Source: Diadophis punctatus similis (taxonomy: Eukaryota; Chordata; Lepidosauria; Squamata; Dipsadidae). From it: DNA of 64,000 bases. Positions 37,141-47,985 of the stretch are shown in pieces (the first letter of the stretch is position 1; every line of letters starts with the position of its first letter). The stretch spans positions 85,970,749 to 86,034,748 of the forward strand of contig JALIGW010000004.1 of assembly GCA_023053685.1 (NCBI GenBank), given 5' to 3'. A program made the translations under genes and the position numbers. A model generated the notes under the pieces. That model was not told the DNA's origin. It worked only from the letters and a program-made list of their open reading frames with translations, and did not search any database.

Positions 37141-37504
37141 GAAGTCACAGTGCATTTTGAAAAAAATAGCTGCTGATGAATGTGAGGAGGACGTTTTATG
37201 TAAGTTTTATTGTGTAATGTGTACTCCATGATGTAATTCCCTAACGTGTAATCCCAGGAAGGGACAGTAGTAAAAACTAATGAAAATGTTTTCTCATCTT
37301 GCACAACTCTTCTGTTCTTCTTCCAGCGTTGCTGCAAAACACATTACTTTTCACTGACAAATTTTCCAACCAAGTAGTAATTTTATATATCAACCGGGGC
37401 TGTTAAGCATGTTGTTGCCATCAGGGGCTCTGAGCTATATTTGTCCATATGTGGGCAGGTTTTTCTTTTTCAAAACACTTAAAATTTGGGGGTGACACAG
37501 CAGA
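37138..37504. other. Single-copy stretch
   Basis: Nothing is recognised. Confidence 0.45.
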
Positions 37505-37744
37505 GTATTATAGCACTTATAGCACTTTTCTTATATACCGCTTCATAGTGCTTTACAGCACTCTCTAAGCGGTTTACAGAGTTCAGCATATTGCCCCCAA
37601 CAATCTGGGTCCTCATTTTACCCACCTCGGAAGGATGGAAGGCTGAGTCAACCTTGAGCCTAGTGAGATTTGAACAGCCGAACTGCTGAACTAGCAGTCA
37701 GCCTGCAGTCGCAGCATTTAACCACTGCACCACTTCAGTTCTTG
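37505..37744 (-). repeat. SINE family B, minus copy
   Basis: Read on the minus strand it has a tRNA-like head ending at 37744 ('aagaactgaagtggtgcagt'), the shared body ('ctcaaggttgactcagcctt', 'aaaatgaggacccagattgt') and a tail with 'gcggtatataag'. It closely matches 5515-5748. Confidence 0.75.
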
Positions 37745-37973
37745 ATTGCTAATCATCATGCTTTTCCCTAGCATAAAAATATTGGAGGAAGGCCATCCTC
37801 ACCCTTCCCTTCCAAATAGATTTGGGGAGAAACCCCAGGGCTTCCCCTGAATCCAATTTCTCCTCACTTCTCTAGAAGTTCAGAATGGAAGTAAAACATC
37901 AGCCACCTGGATCGTGACTTGAAGAATTATTTGATTCATTGACTTTGTTTCCCCCACTGTTCATTAGTCTTTA

Positions 37974-38315
37974 CAGAGGTGGGTTTCAGCAGGTTCTGGT
38001 CAGTTCTGGAGAACCGGTAGTGGACATTTTGAGTAGTTCAGAGAATTGGTAAATACCACCTCTGACTGGCCCCACCCCCATCTATTCTCTGTCTCCCGAG
38101 TCCCAGCTGACCGGGAGGAAATGGGGATTTTGCAGTAACCTTCCCCTGGAGTGGGGAGGGAATGGAGATTTTACAGTATCCTTCCCCTGCCACGCCCACA
38201 GAGCCACACCTCGCCCAGCAAGCCACACCCACAGAGCCACGCCCACAGAGCCACACATCACCCACCAATCCACGCCCACAGAAACAGTAGTAAAAAAATT
38301 TGAATCCCACCACTT
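37974..38315. mobile_element. Candidate MITE with short terminal inverted repeats
   Basis: The left end cagaggtgggtttca (37974-37988) matches the reverse complement of 38301-38315 at 12 of 15 bases. The interior contains 'ctggagaaccggtag' and two related blocks around 'gggattttgcagtaacct' and 'ggagattttacagtatcc'. A cluster of 'ccacgcccacagag' units follows at 38190-38282. No matching 8-bp duplication is found outside the ends. The interior cggttct motifs recall the MITE at 904-1128. Confidence 0.5.
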
Positions 38316-38323
38316 GTATGATT

Positions 38324-39465
38324 CCAGGCATGTGTACATAGAAAACTATACACTGATGATCAGAGCAGGTGTTAATCTGAAGTTAAATATAAAATAACCA
38401 ATATAAATTGACATACAGAAGGGAAAAAAATTAGCTATGTTGGTAACCTACAGCAGTAGATCTTGTTTGAAAGCTTCTGAGATATAGTGAATACTCTTTG
38501 GACTGTCTACAAATCTATAAACAAATGTCGTAATTACTTGGTTTAATTCTTCTTTCACAATCCTTTTTGATGGGGGTGATAGGTAAGTCAAGATGGCGGC
38601 CACAACTCGTGATTGAAACCCTGCCTTTGTGAGGGACATAACATAGGGACAAGCTTTGACTGCACAGTTGTGGCTTCCCTGTTGTGTGGGCCCTGCTGTC
38701 TTTCATGTTTGTGGTTGCATGTCTGAAGGATGGATAGCCTTCTAACTCATTTTCTAAGATGGTTTGCAAATATATTTATTTATTTTTATTTCACTTGTTT
38801 GGAAGAGGTTATTGAGTCAAGTGTAAGTTAAGTCCTAGTGATTTTATGGATATTTCCTTGGGGTTTCTTTGGGAGTTGTGTGGAAGTGGTTTGCCAGCAC
38901 AATTAATGGTTTACAGAACTATTAAACTACCTGTTTCCAAAATGATTCAAAAAGTTATATGATAAGAATCTTTTCCAGCAAGTACCCACAGAAACACTTG
39001 CACGTCCTCTCTCTCTCTCTCTGACACCCTCAGTTCTAACACACATGTGCACCCAGCTGCTGTGAGATCCAAGGCAGAGCTTTAGATCTCAATTATGAGC
39101 CTTCCTTTTTCTGATACATAATATTGGGGTGGGTTTCCTAGAGACAGAAACACAACTGATTTTCATCTTCCCTGCTGGTCTTTCGATTTGAGATTGAGCT
39201 GAGATAGATATACATATATACTTTATACGCAGGCAAGAAGTCCACAATAGCAACTACAATGAGGTGAGAGGCAGAGAGTTAAGGATTATTTGAAGATTCC
39301 CGAGTTTTTCTTTTCTTCTTCCTCTTTTTCCAACAATAAATAAAATGCTACCTGATACGTTAAAGAGATACATGTCTATTTTAAATGCATTCACCACATT
39401 CGCCTGTGCCCTATCTGGATGACATTCCAAAACTTTGAGAAGTAATGTGGTTCTTCTAACCTGGG
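38324..39465. other. Single-copy stretch
   Basis: A TTTA-like run lies at 38772-38790 and a short TC run at 39006-39021. Nothing else is recognised. Confidence 0.45.
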
Positions 39466-39711
39466 AGGGAGTGATCCTTTGACTCCATTGCAATTGTTGT
39501 TTTTATTTCCGGCAAATGCCTGGAAAAGTCCCTGCAGTTTTCTTGGCAAGGTTTTCCATAAGCGGTTTGCCATTGCTTGCTTCTTAGGGCTGAGAGAAAG
39601 GGACTGGCCCAAGGTCACCCAGCTGGCTTCGTGCCTAAGGCAGGACTGAACTCCCAGTGTCTTGGCTTCTAGCCTGATGCCTTCACCTCTATACCAAACT
39701 GGCTCCCTTCT
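39466..39711 (-). repeat. CORE-type SINE (family A), minus copy
   Basis: Read on the minus strand it starts 'gggagccagtttggtataga', has the 'gagttcagtcctgccttagg' B-box region, 'gggtgaccttgggccagtcc', and the second tail type with 'ttgccaagaaaactgcaggg'. Confidence 0.8.
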
Positions 39712-40667
39712 TATAATCTAATCTGCCATTATTTTTATTACTTTTAATTTTTAATAAAATTTTATACCGCCATGATTGATTGACTTAAGTGGTTAATAAT
39801 TAAAAACCTAAAATTATCCGTAAATTTAAAAATCCAATCCCCCTTGAATCAGCATAACCTGATTAAAAATATTGACCCCATCATCATCAATTTAAATGAA
39901 ATCCCCTCTTAAAAATGAAAGTCTTCATTATAACATATTAGATTATAAGAATTTCACATATCTCTTTCTTATCATTAGATTATAAGAATCATCTATTATG
40001 TCCATTTTTGGGCACAGCGTTTGAACTGCAAGATTCAAGACAAAGACTAACCCAAAACAGTGATATTCTTGCATAAAATGTTAGATCAAGTTGGCCTTTG
40101 CTTTATCTAATAAGTAATAAAAGAAGAGAAGAGCAAGCAAAATGCAGAAAAGGAAGAAAGGAATAGAGGGAAATGCAAATAAATAGGAATCTTATTTCGG
40201 GCTCTACATTTTTTCTACCTGTAGGTCCAAACAACCGAAGTTAATGCTGCTCACAAATATGTAAGAGTTTCAAGAGTGGGTCTCAAGCAGGGGAGAAAAC
40301 AGCTGGGAGGGGGGCCGGTCCCATCTTTCCCTGGGGCAGGAGGAAGGCAACCATTTGTCAGGTTTGAAGTCCAATAAATTCTTAGCCTGACCTTGCTCAT
40401 TAATTCTGCAAATAGAATGCCACTCGGTAATTTGAGTTGGCGTGCCCTCACCTGCAGCACAGGAGGGTCTGCTGGTCACCTGCCTCATAAATAACAGGGA
40501 AGTCATAGAAAGAATGCCAGGAAAGGTGTAGAAAAAGTCATCAAGGAGACTCGGTTCCTCTCCTCCAAGCCAAGCTGTAAATCAAAGAATTGCAGTTTAC
40601 AGCCTTATGCAATCATGGAGATGATTATCAAGGGGTATCCACTAACTTCTGTGGGACTTGGGATAGA
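39712..40667. other. Single-copy AT-rich stretch
   Basis: A short 'ttttataccgcc' segment near 39758 may be a decayed SINE or LINE tail. Nothing else is recognised. Confidence 0.4.
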
Positions 40668-40669
40668 AT

Positions 40670-41160
40670 AGAATCCGAATGGAGCTGGAAGGGACCTTGG
40701 AGGTCTTCTAGTCCAGCCCCCTGCTCAAGCAGGAGACCCTATGCCATTCCAGACAAGTGGCTGTCCAGTCTCTTCTTAAAAACCTCCAGTGATGGAGCAC
40801 CCACAACTTCTGGAGGCAATTTCTCTTCCACTAGTAAATTGTTCTCACGGTTAGGAAGTTTCTCCTTAATTCCAGGTTGCTTCTCTCCTTGATCAGTTTC
40901 CATCCATTGTTTCTTGTCTTGCCTTCAGGTGCTTTGGAGAACAGGTTGAGCCCCTCTTCTCTGAGGCAGCCTCTCAAATATTGCAAAACTGCTGTCATGT
41001 TCCCCCCCCCCCAAGTTCTTCTTTTCTCTAGACTAGCCATACCCAGATCCTGCAACCGTTCTTCATATGTTTTTGTCTCCAGGCCTTTAATCACCTTAGT
41101 TGCTCTTCTTTGCACTTTTTCTGTTTTGCTGCAAGGAAGCTACAAGAAGCTCCAGTATAC
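40670..41160 (-). mobile_element. CR1 LINE 3' half kilobase
   Basis: The minus strand encodes the CR1 ORF2 C-terminus: Q-R-R-A-T-K-V-I-K-G-L-E, Y-E-E-R-L, L-G-M-A-S-L-E-K-R-R, then L-F-S-K-A-P-E-G and R-N-F-L-T-V-R. The frame is then damaged through the W-N-x-L-P segment, and the 3' untranslated region follows. A C run interrupts the frame at 41002-41011. The MITE target site seen in two other copies is unoccupied here (40737-40744, read as gcataggg on the minus strand). Confidence 0.92.
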
Positions 41161-41892
41161 AAATAGATTCAATTATGAATGTATGAACTTACTGTGAGTT
41201 CATTAGAGTCTATCCTGCCTTTGCTCTGTCAATAGAAGGTGATGTTCTGTTCACTCCTTCCTTATTTCTTTTCTCTACAGCAATCAACATTGTGAAGTCA
41301 GGGTAGGGGTATTGAGAGAGGAGGGCTGGTCCAGAGACCCCCAGAGGGCATCTGTGGCTGAGGGGGATTAGGGTCTCCACAGACTGCTAGTCCAGTTCCT
41401 TCCCCATCACACCAAAATGGCCCTTGAATTGAAAGGTAGCATGACCCAAAGTCATCCATCAAGGAGAGGCTGGCATCTTGTTCCTAGTTTGGTACTTCTA
41501 CCACTCCACCACCCGCTCGACATAGATTTCCTAGAACCACATCGACAACTGATGCAATACTGTTGTGTGGAAGGGTCAGGAGACACAATATTCACAACAC
41601 AATATTCTTCCTCCAGGGACCCGATACGGCCTCCATTTTCAATCTCGGTAACTTGGAATAATGGTCCCAGCAAACTGGAGGCAGCCATCACTCAGGGTCA
41701 TGTTCTTATATTTCTTTTATAATTTCAAGATGCTTATTTATTTGTTCATACAGTACAGCATAGCATACACGGACTAGCAATATATATTAACATTTCACCT
41801 AGATTAGTAAAACACAATAAAATGTAAGTGTTAAAAAGATCTATGTTCAACTATCAATTCTAGGCCATCTAACCATTGAAGCTCAGCATCAT
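41161..41892. other. Single-copy stretch
   Basis: Nothing is recognised. Confidence 0.45.
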
Positions 41893-42297
41893 TTATATTT
41901 TAAAAAAATCAGATATTGGATCGGTAGATGCCCTCAGCTTCCAGCTGGTCACTGTGTGATCTACAGTTTGATGTGGGACCCCGCAGTCACGCTGAGGGGG
42001 AGGATCCAGTGCCCCATTCACACGGAGGGTGATGCCATGTGAGGTGTGAATCCTATTCAGGATTGTCCATTGCTGGCATGGCAGTTTAAAGCCTGGCCGG
42101 TTTTTTGTGTATTTTCTTCCTTGAAAAGCAATCTCAAAGAGCAGGGCATGGCAAGCGTTGTCCTTAAAGAATGTGACACCTTTGAAAGATTCCCAAAGAG
42201 TTTTTACAGCTTGAAATGGGAAAACTAATTGTACGCAGTAGAAGTCTTTGTCTTGTATCCACAAGGCTGCAGTTACAAAATGTCCTCCTGAACTCGC
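41893..42297 (-). pseudogene. Open frame containing an RTE-like LINE C-terminal segment
   Basis: A minus-strand frame stays open for about 135 codons. Residues N-R-P-G-F-K-L-P-C-Q-Q-W-T-I-L-N-R-I-H-T, then a C-G and a T-V-D-H-T-V pair, match the pattern P-G-F-x-L-x(4)-W-x-x-L-N-R-x-R-T-x-x-G ... C-x-C-G ... T-x-x-H-I-V that I know from C-terminal ends of non-LTR retrotransposons. The first cysteine and the W-G segment are degraded. The roughly 70 residues before it are not recognised. This is most likely a relic, but the open frame is longer than expected for so old a copy. Confidence 0.45.
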
Positions 42298-44689
42298 CTT
42301 GAGGTCCTCCTGTCAAAAAAAAGAGAGAGACACAGATCCCGGGAGACAATCATTGCTCATTCCGATATGATATTCCCTGCTTGCTTTCCAGGGAGTGTAA
42401 GTAGAAGGGCAAGGCTGTCTTTCTTCCCACTTTGGCCTTTCCTGCAGACGGCTGGAATGGAAGATGTTGAAAGCCAATCCAACAACATTTATTTTCTCTC
42501 TTTGTAGGGCTGGTTATTGTTGCCAAATATAACAATAGACACTGAGCAAATACATCAAAACTCATTTGGGGAAAATAGTTACATAATCAGGTTTGGTTGT
42601 CATCAGTGCTTCCATCACTTTTTCTCTCTTAGAGATTACAATAGTTAATTTGCATAATTTTGGGATGGACACAAGCAGAAAAACCTTTCCTTCTTTGTTC
42701 TCTGCCTCTGCCTGTCTTCTAGCTTCAACTGAAGTCAGTGAGCTGCAGTTTCTGGCCCATGAAGGTGGGAGATTGAATTGGGTGCCTTAAGGGTGGACTT
42801 AAGTTTTGGTTTTGCCTTTCAACATTTGGCTCAAGTGGGAAAAAACTAGCCCAAAGATTTTAGAAGTTACAGTGAGTGCCCTTGTAAGGTTTAAGGCATA
42901 CATTCCACCCCTTAACCCATCCCAATTCCCCATACAAAGAAGAAGAAAGACAAAACCCTGGATGGAAAAAACGTCAGAGCATTCAAGTTTTAACTTACCC
43001 CTAAACAAACTGCGAATGGGGTCTTCCCCCACCCCCAACCTTTCTTGCCCTCTGGATTTCGTTTGTGTCAATATTTTTTTAGTAAGCAGCACATTCAGCA
43101 AAGAGGAAAGAAGGAAGGAAGGAAGGGTGAATGGTTGGATTTATTTCCAGGGCTTTAATAAGAAGTTTTCATTTCCAACTGTTCAATTTCAAAATTATTT
43201 TCCAGTTCCTTAAGGGACTTTAGCCAATCAGGAATAATAATAATAATAAAGAAAACCATGATAATGTTACTATATTGACAATGAAAAAAAACCAAGGATG
43301 GCGTTTCTTGTACTGTGCCTGTTTAGCATTACTCTGGATAACTTGCCAAGACCCTAGAGTTTAATTTCCCTCAATATTATAAAGTAACACTCATACTATA
43401 ACAGGAATGTATAAGGCAGCCAGTGCTTGTGACGGAGTGTGTGGATGTTGCCCAGGGAATGGTCAGACAAGAGAAGGAGGCACCCATGGTCGCTTCATGG
43501 TCAAAGAAAGAAGCTTGCAAGATTGAAGTCAGCTCTCCCGGGTAAACCAAACCGGAACCCAACAAGATGAGCTAAATCTACTTTATTGTGAGGCTACATT
43601 GACAGAATCTTTTAGTTTCGCAGTGAAACAGGTCCACTAATGGAGACACCTCCACATACTGGAAGTTCTAGTGCCACTCCCCAGTGGGTAGTGGCCCAAT
43701 TTCAGCAGTGGTTCCTTTTGGAGATTCCACACGGATGGTGCAAGGTTTAAAACAGATGCCTATTTGCAGGGAAATTCCAGGGAAGGAAAATATTTATTGA
43801 CAATAATGATTGCACTGAGGATTCCCAGATTGCAGAAGCTGATCAACATGATCATCCCCTGGTTATTTATTGCCTTCTATTGCAACGTCTCCTCCCCACC
43901 CAGACTGGTAAGCGTCCTACTTTCCCAGGGATTCTAGTGTGACCCCGGGATAAACCAGGCGGCCTGCTGTTCTAATCGCATCAGCCTCCTTGCCATTTTT
44001 ATTTGTGCCTTGCTACAAGCCATCTGCCTTGAATCTAGCGTGCTCCATTGGGGCTCCGCACATCTGCGAGCCAGACTACCTCCGTACACAATTACACACT
44101 GTAGTGCAAGCTCCTAAATGGGAAACAAGTGTGGTCATGGCATCCTTTCTCTCTCGCGCTCTCTCTCTCTCTCTCTCTCCAAAGTTTGAAACCACAGATT
44201 CAGATTGTTCCAATGGGGCCTGATAGATCCACCCAGGTGGAGGAGAAATGACAGAACCTGGGACCAGGGAGGGGAATTGTACATTGCTGTCCTTTAAATC
44301 TGAAGTTCAGCATCTGTCTGCAATGCTTGTCTAGCAGCCTCCGTTTCTTGCCACACCATAAAAACAGAAAAAAAGGACCAATAAGATTTTTCTGGCTGCA
44401 ACTAATTTGGAATGCAACCTGGCTCTAAGGTAAAACTACAGGAGACTTTTTCCCCCTCCTAACTCAACACATACTGTAAGTTTTTTTAAAAAAAAATAAC
44501 CTTGCTTTTTCTCCCCCCCCCCTCTCTCTCCCTCTCTCTCTTTTCATGGGAGTTAATTGGAGGTGTTTGTATCTGGAGGGAACCTCTGAAGACCCTTGCC
44601 AAGTGGAGAGGAACAAAGGTTGTTCTGCAGATCCTTGTGGATTTTCTGTTGCTTCATTGACACAGCGGTTTGGCATGACTGTGGCAGCT
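42298..44689. other. Single-copy stretch with small microsatellites
   Basis: It holds a (GGAA)n run (43107-43126), an (AAT)n run (43236-43249), TC runs at 44152-44180 and a C/TC run at 44511-44540. The 135-codon frame at 42806-43213 has no recognisable domain. Confidence 0.45.
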
Positions 44690-45360
44690 GAAAACAGGGT
44701 GGAGTTTTAAAAAATCTTCCTGAAGCAAATGTAGCAGCGATTGTAATAAAGCGTGGTGTCTTTCTGTAGCTAATTATGCCTCTCCTCCATCATTTTTACA
44801 ACTAGCCAGAATTAATAAAGCAATCATTTATTTAGTGTTATTACTCTAACTACTATTCCCACCACCGCCAACATTTGTGATCGGATAACTTTTTTTTTTT
44901 ACTTTTGTAGAAGCAGAGAATAACTTTGTAGCTGTTGTTTCTTTAAAAAAATTACCTCTTTAATACTAAATGGAATACGGAGGGGGTTTTCGTTTTTGAA
45001 AGTATACTATCTGAATTGTAAAAATACAAGCAATAACAAAGTCACTTGTCCAACTAGTGAAAATACATATTGAAACCAGATGCATGGAATCTCAACTTTG
45101 ACTTCTTGGTCTTTCATGCTTGGTTTAAGCTGCTTTTAAATTACATTTACTTTGCATTTACAATTGGGGAATCGCAGTTAAACTATGTTTGAACTTGACT
45201 GTAAGATCTCTGCTAAGCCCCACATATCCTTTAAGGCTTCTGCTTCAATTTAATTTCGCAAGAATGGGGGAGGGGAGCGAAGTTGTGATTACCCCATCAA
45301 ACTAAAGCAAGAGCATGTTGGGTGTGTTTAATGAGCTGCCTGCTTGTGCATTCCTCCAGT
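44690..45360. promoter_or_regulatory. Candidate conserved non-coding block
   Basis: Repeat-free AT-rich sequence with TAATTA-like and 'gaattaataaagcaatca' sites and several enhancer-like stretches. This is inferred from texture only. Confidence 0.2.
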
Positions 45361-45445
45361 AAACATATTCTGTGTGACTGAATCCAGAGGCCTGGTGGGG
45401 CTTCTAGGCCATCAGCATCCATGGAAACATACAAAGTGGCACCCT

Positions 45446-45630
45446 AAGAATAGAATAGAAATAATAGAAATAATAGAAATAAATAGAATGTAGAATGGAA
45501 TAGAATGGAATGGAATGGAATGGAATGGAATGGAATGGAATGGAATGGAATAGAATAGAATAGAATAGAATAGAATAGAATAGAATAGAATAGAATAGAA
45601 TAGAATAGAATAGAATAGAATATTCTTTAT
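45446..45630. repeat. (AATAG)n / (AATGG)n pentanucleotide array
   Basis: On the plus strand, irregular ATAGAA units give way to a block of TGGAA repeats (about 45494-45550) and then to a block of TAGAA repeats up to 45620. It is continuous with the LINE 3' end that follows, whose tail it is. Confidence 0.95.
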
Positions 45631-45870
45631 TGGCCAAGTGTGATTGGACACACAAGGAATGTGTCTCTGGTACATAAGCTCTCAGTGTGCATATAAACAA
45701 CAAAGTGATATGTCATAGATCATAAATCATAAGCTACAAACAAGTGATAAATCATAAGATACCAATGGGACAAGATAGTAGGTGAAATGAGAAGATGAGA
45801 AGGACTATAGCAATACAGCCCTAGTACATGGGTAAATTGGCCTTGGTGGGAACAAATGAAAGTCTACAAA
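45631..45870 (-). mobile_element. L2/CR1-like LINE 3' untranslated region feeding the pentanucleotide array
   Basis: 'tttattggccaagtgtgatt', then 'cacacaaggaatgtgtctct' and 'aagctctcagtgtgcatata' closely match 62198-62270, which belongs to a longer copy of the same LINE. Read on the minus strand, the array is the 3' tail. Coding sequence is absent. Confidence 0.8.
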
Positions 45871-46616
45871 GGTTAGATGAGCTGGTGAAAGAAGACAGTC
45901 TGAATGTGAATGCTTGTAAGTTCTCACATCTTTTCTCACATCCTCTTTCATCTTTGATGGGCTTTATTATGCTGGCCTTTCTGCCATTTGTGGCCTCCAG
46001 ATGATATTGACTCTTTTGCCAAAAGTATTGAGCAGTCCTTGAGGCTTCCTGCTGATATGTAAATATTTAATTGGGTGGTGCTTTCAAGAGGCAGGAAATA
46101 GCAAATCAGGCCCTTCATTGAAACCTGCAGCCCGAGAAAGAAAATCTCATTTCACTGAGATGGGTTGGATTACAATATCGATATAGCAGATTTTAAAGGT
46201 GTGGCTGCATCTATTGCAAGGCAGCCTTTGCCTGACTATTAAGGAGGCAGGAAGGAGATTTAAAACTAGGAAATCAGAAAGTAGGTACAAAGAATTGGGT
46301 TAAATGTGGAATTATTTTAGGAGCCACCCATTTCAACAAGTGAAGCAAGCTTTCAAATACTGATATAGACAAAATAGTTGACTTGTACATGCATGAATTG
46401 GGTCTAATTGGATTCAGTCTCTCACTCTGATTCAGGAAATTGAACAAATGTTCAAATAGCTCAAATGAGGCTGATTCCATGCAACAAAATGCTAAATCAA
46501 TTAGGTGTTATGCTTCAAATTGGTTCAAGTTGATCCAAACCCATTTGAAGCATCAACAATTTAAGAGTCCAAATATACCTATTTGCAACATGAATTCACA
46601 AACATGTATTTATTTG
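45871..46616. other. Single-copy stretch
   Basis: Nothing is recognised. Confidence 0.45.
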
Positions 46617-46718
46617 AGACGCAGGCTGGGCTAGTGGTTAAAGCACCAGGCTAGAAAATTGGAGGCTGTGAGTTCAAGTCCTGCCTTAGCCATGAAATCT
46701 GGCTAGGTGACTTTGGGC

Positions 46719-46796
<78 letters not shown>

Positions 46797-46895
46797 CCAA
46801 TTCACCTCACAGGTTGCTGTTGCTGTGGGGAAAATAGGAGGAGGAAGGATATGTCTGCCACTTTGATTTTTTAATAAAAATAATAAAGGTAGGTT
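46617..46895 (+). repeat. CORE-type SINE (family A) with internal (TC)n expansion
   Basis: Head 'ggctgggctagtggttaaag', B-box 'gagttcaagtcc' (46671-46682), 'gtgactttgggccag', then a (TC)n run of about 37 units (46721-46794). The normal continuation 'cagcccaattcacctcacag' and tail 'ataataaaggtagg' follow. In the other copies the same position holds only a few CT units, so the microsatellite grew inside the SINE. Confidence 0.9.
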
Positions 46896-46936
46896 AGCAA
46901 TCAATTGATTTTCTTAACTTTATGATGGCCATTCCT

Positions 46937-47810
46937 TAGAATAGAATAGAACTGGAAGGGACCTTGGAGGTCTTCTAGTCCAGCCCCTGCTCAAGCAAGA
47001 AATCCTATACCTGTGATGACGAACCTATGGCACACGTGCCACAGGTGGCACGCGGAGCCATATTTGAGGGCACATGAGGCATTGCCCTATGTCAGCTCCA
47101 GTGTGCATGTGCATGCTGGCCAGCTGATTTTCAGCTTTCCAGAGGGTGGGGGAAGGTCGTTTTCACCCTCCCCAGGCTTCAGGAAAGCCTCCGGAGCCTG
47201 TGGGCCGTTTTTTGCCATCCACAGGCTCCGGAGGCTTTCCTGAAGCCTGGGGAGGGCGAAAAACGGCCCAACAGGCCTACCGGAAGTCCAGAGGCTTCAG
47301 TGAGGTCTGAGTGCATGCATGGGGGGGGCAGCGCAGGGGGGTTGTGTGCACATGTGCGGGCGGAGGGCATTGCATTATGGGTGTAGGCATGTGCGCTATC
47401 GCGTGTGCACGCGCCCTTTTGGCACCCGAGCAAAAAAAGTTTTGCCATCACTGTCCTATACCATTTCAGACAAAGGACTGTCCAGCCTCTTCTTAAAAAC
47501 CTCCAGTGATGGAGCACCCACAACTTCTGGAGGCAAGCTGTTCCACTGGTTAATTGTCCTCACTGTTAGGAACTTTCTCCTTCGTTCTAGGTTGCTTCTC
47601 TCCTTGGTTAGTTTCCATCCATGGTTTCTTGTCTTGCTCTCAGGTGCTTTGGAGAATAGCTTGACACCCCCCCCCCCACACACACACACCCCTCTTCTTT
47701 GTGGCAGCCCCTGAAGTACTGGGAGACAGCCACCATATCACCCCAATTCTTCTTTTCTCTAGGCTTGCCAAACCCGAATCAGAGCAGCCCCCATATAGAA
47801 AAGAGATACC
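46937..47810 (-). mobile_element. CR1 LINE 3' region interrupted by a MITE
   Basis: The minus strand carries CR1 ORF2 C-terminal coding with R-K-F-L-T-V-R-T-I-N-Q-W-N-S-L-P-P-E-V-V-G-A-P-S-L-E-V-F-K-K-R-L-D and a TAG stop at 47458-47456. After the stop a 443-bp MITE intervenes (47011-47453), and the CR1 3' untranslated region resumes at 47010-46937. A C run and CA run at 47665-47690 disrupt the frame upstream. Homology ends near 47810. Confidence 0.92.
47011..47453 (+). mobile_element. hAT-type MITE inserted in CR1, copy 1
   Basis: The ends are inverted repeats (ctgtgatgacgaac against cagtgatggcaaaac in reverse complement). It is flanked by the 8-bp duplication tcctatac (47003-47010 and 47454-47461), with TA at the centre as in Buster-type hAT elements. 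It is CpG-rich and non-coding. It contains a perfect 38-bp internal inverted repeat (47166-47203 and 47219-47256). The open frames over it are compositional artefacts. Confidence 0.93.
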
Positions 47811-47927
47811 AACCTGCACTTCCCATAATGCATGTTGTACTTCTTTGAAACAAAGCAACAAATATAAATGCCATGGCCCAACAACCTGCCTCTAAATCAC
47901 AGCACACCTTCCTCTTATGCAAGGACC

Positions 47928-47985
47928 AGAATAAGAAAATGACAGATTTGGAAGGGACCTTGGAGGTCTTCTAGTCCAACCTGGA
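47928..47985 (-). mobile_element. CR1 3' terminal fragment
   Basis: 'aagggaccttggaggtcttc' followed by 'tagtccaacc' is the reversed CR1 3' end. Only about 60 bp remain. Confidence 0.7.

Noticed and set aside
47179..47714. Several overlapping frames of 60 to 131 codons
   Set aside because: They lie in the CpG-rich MITE and CR1 and have few stops because of composition. The same holds for 49404-49894.
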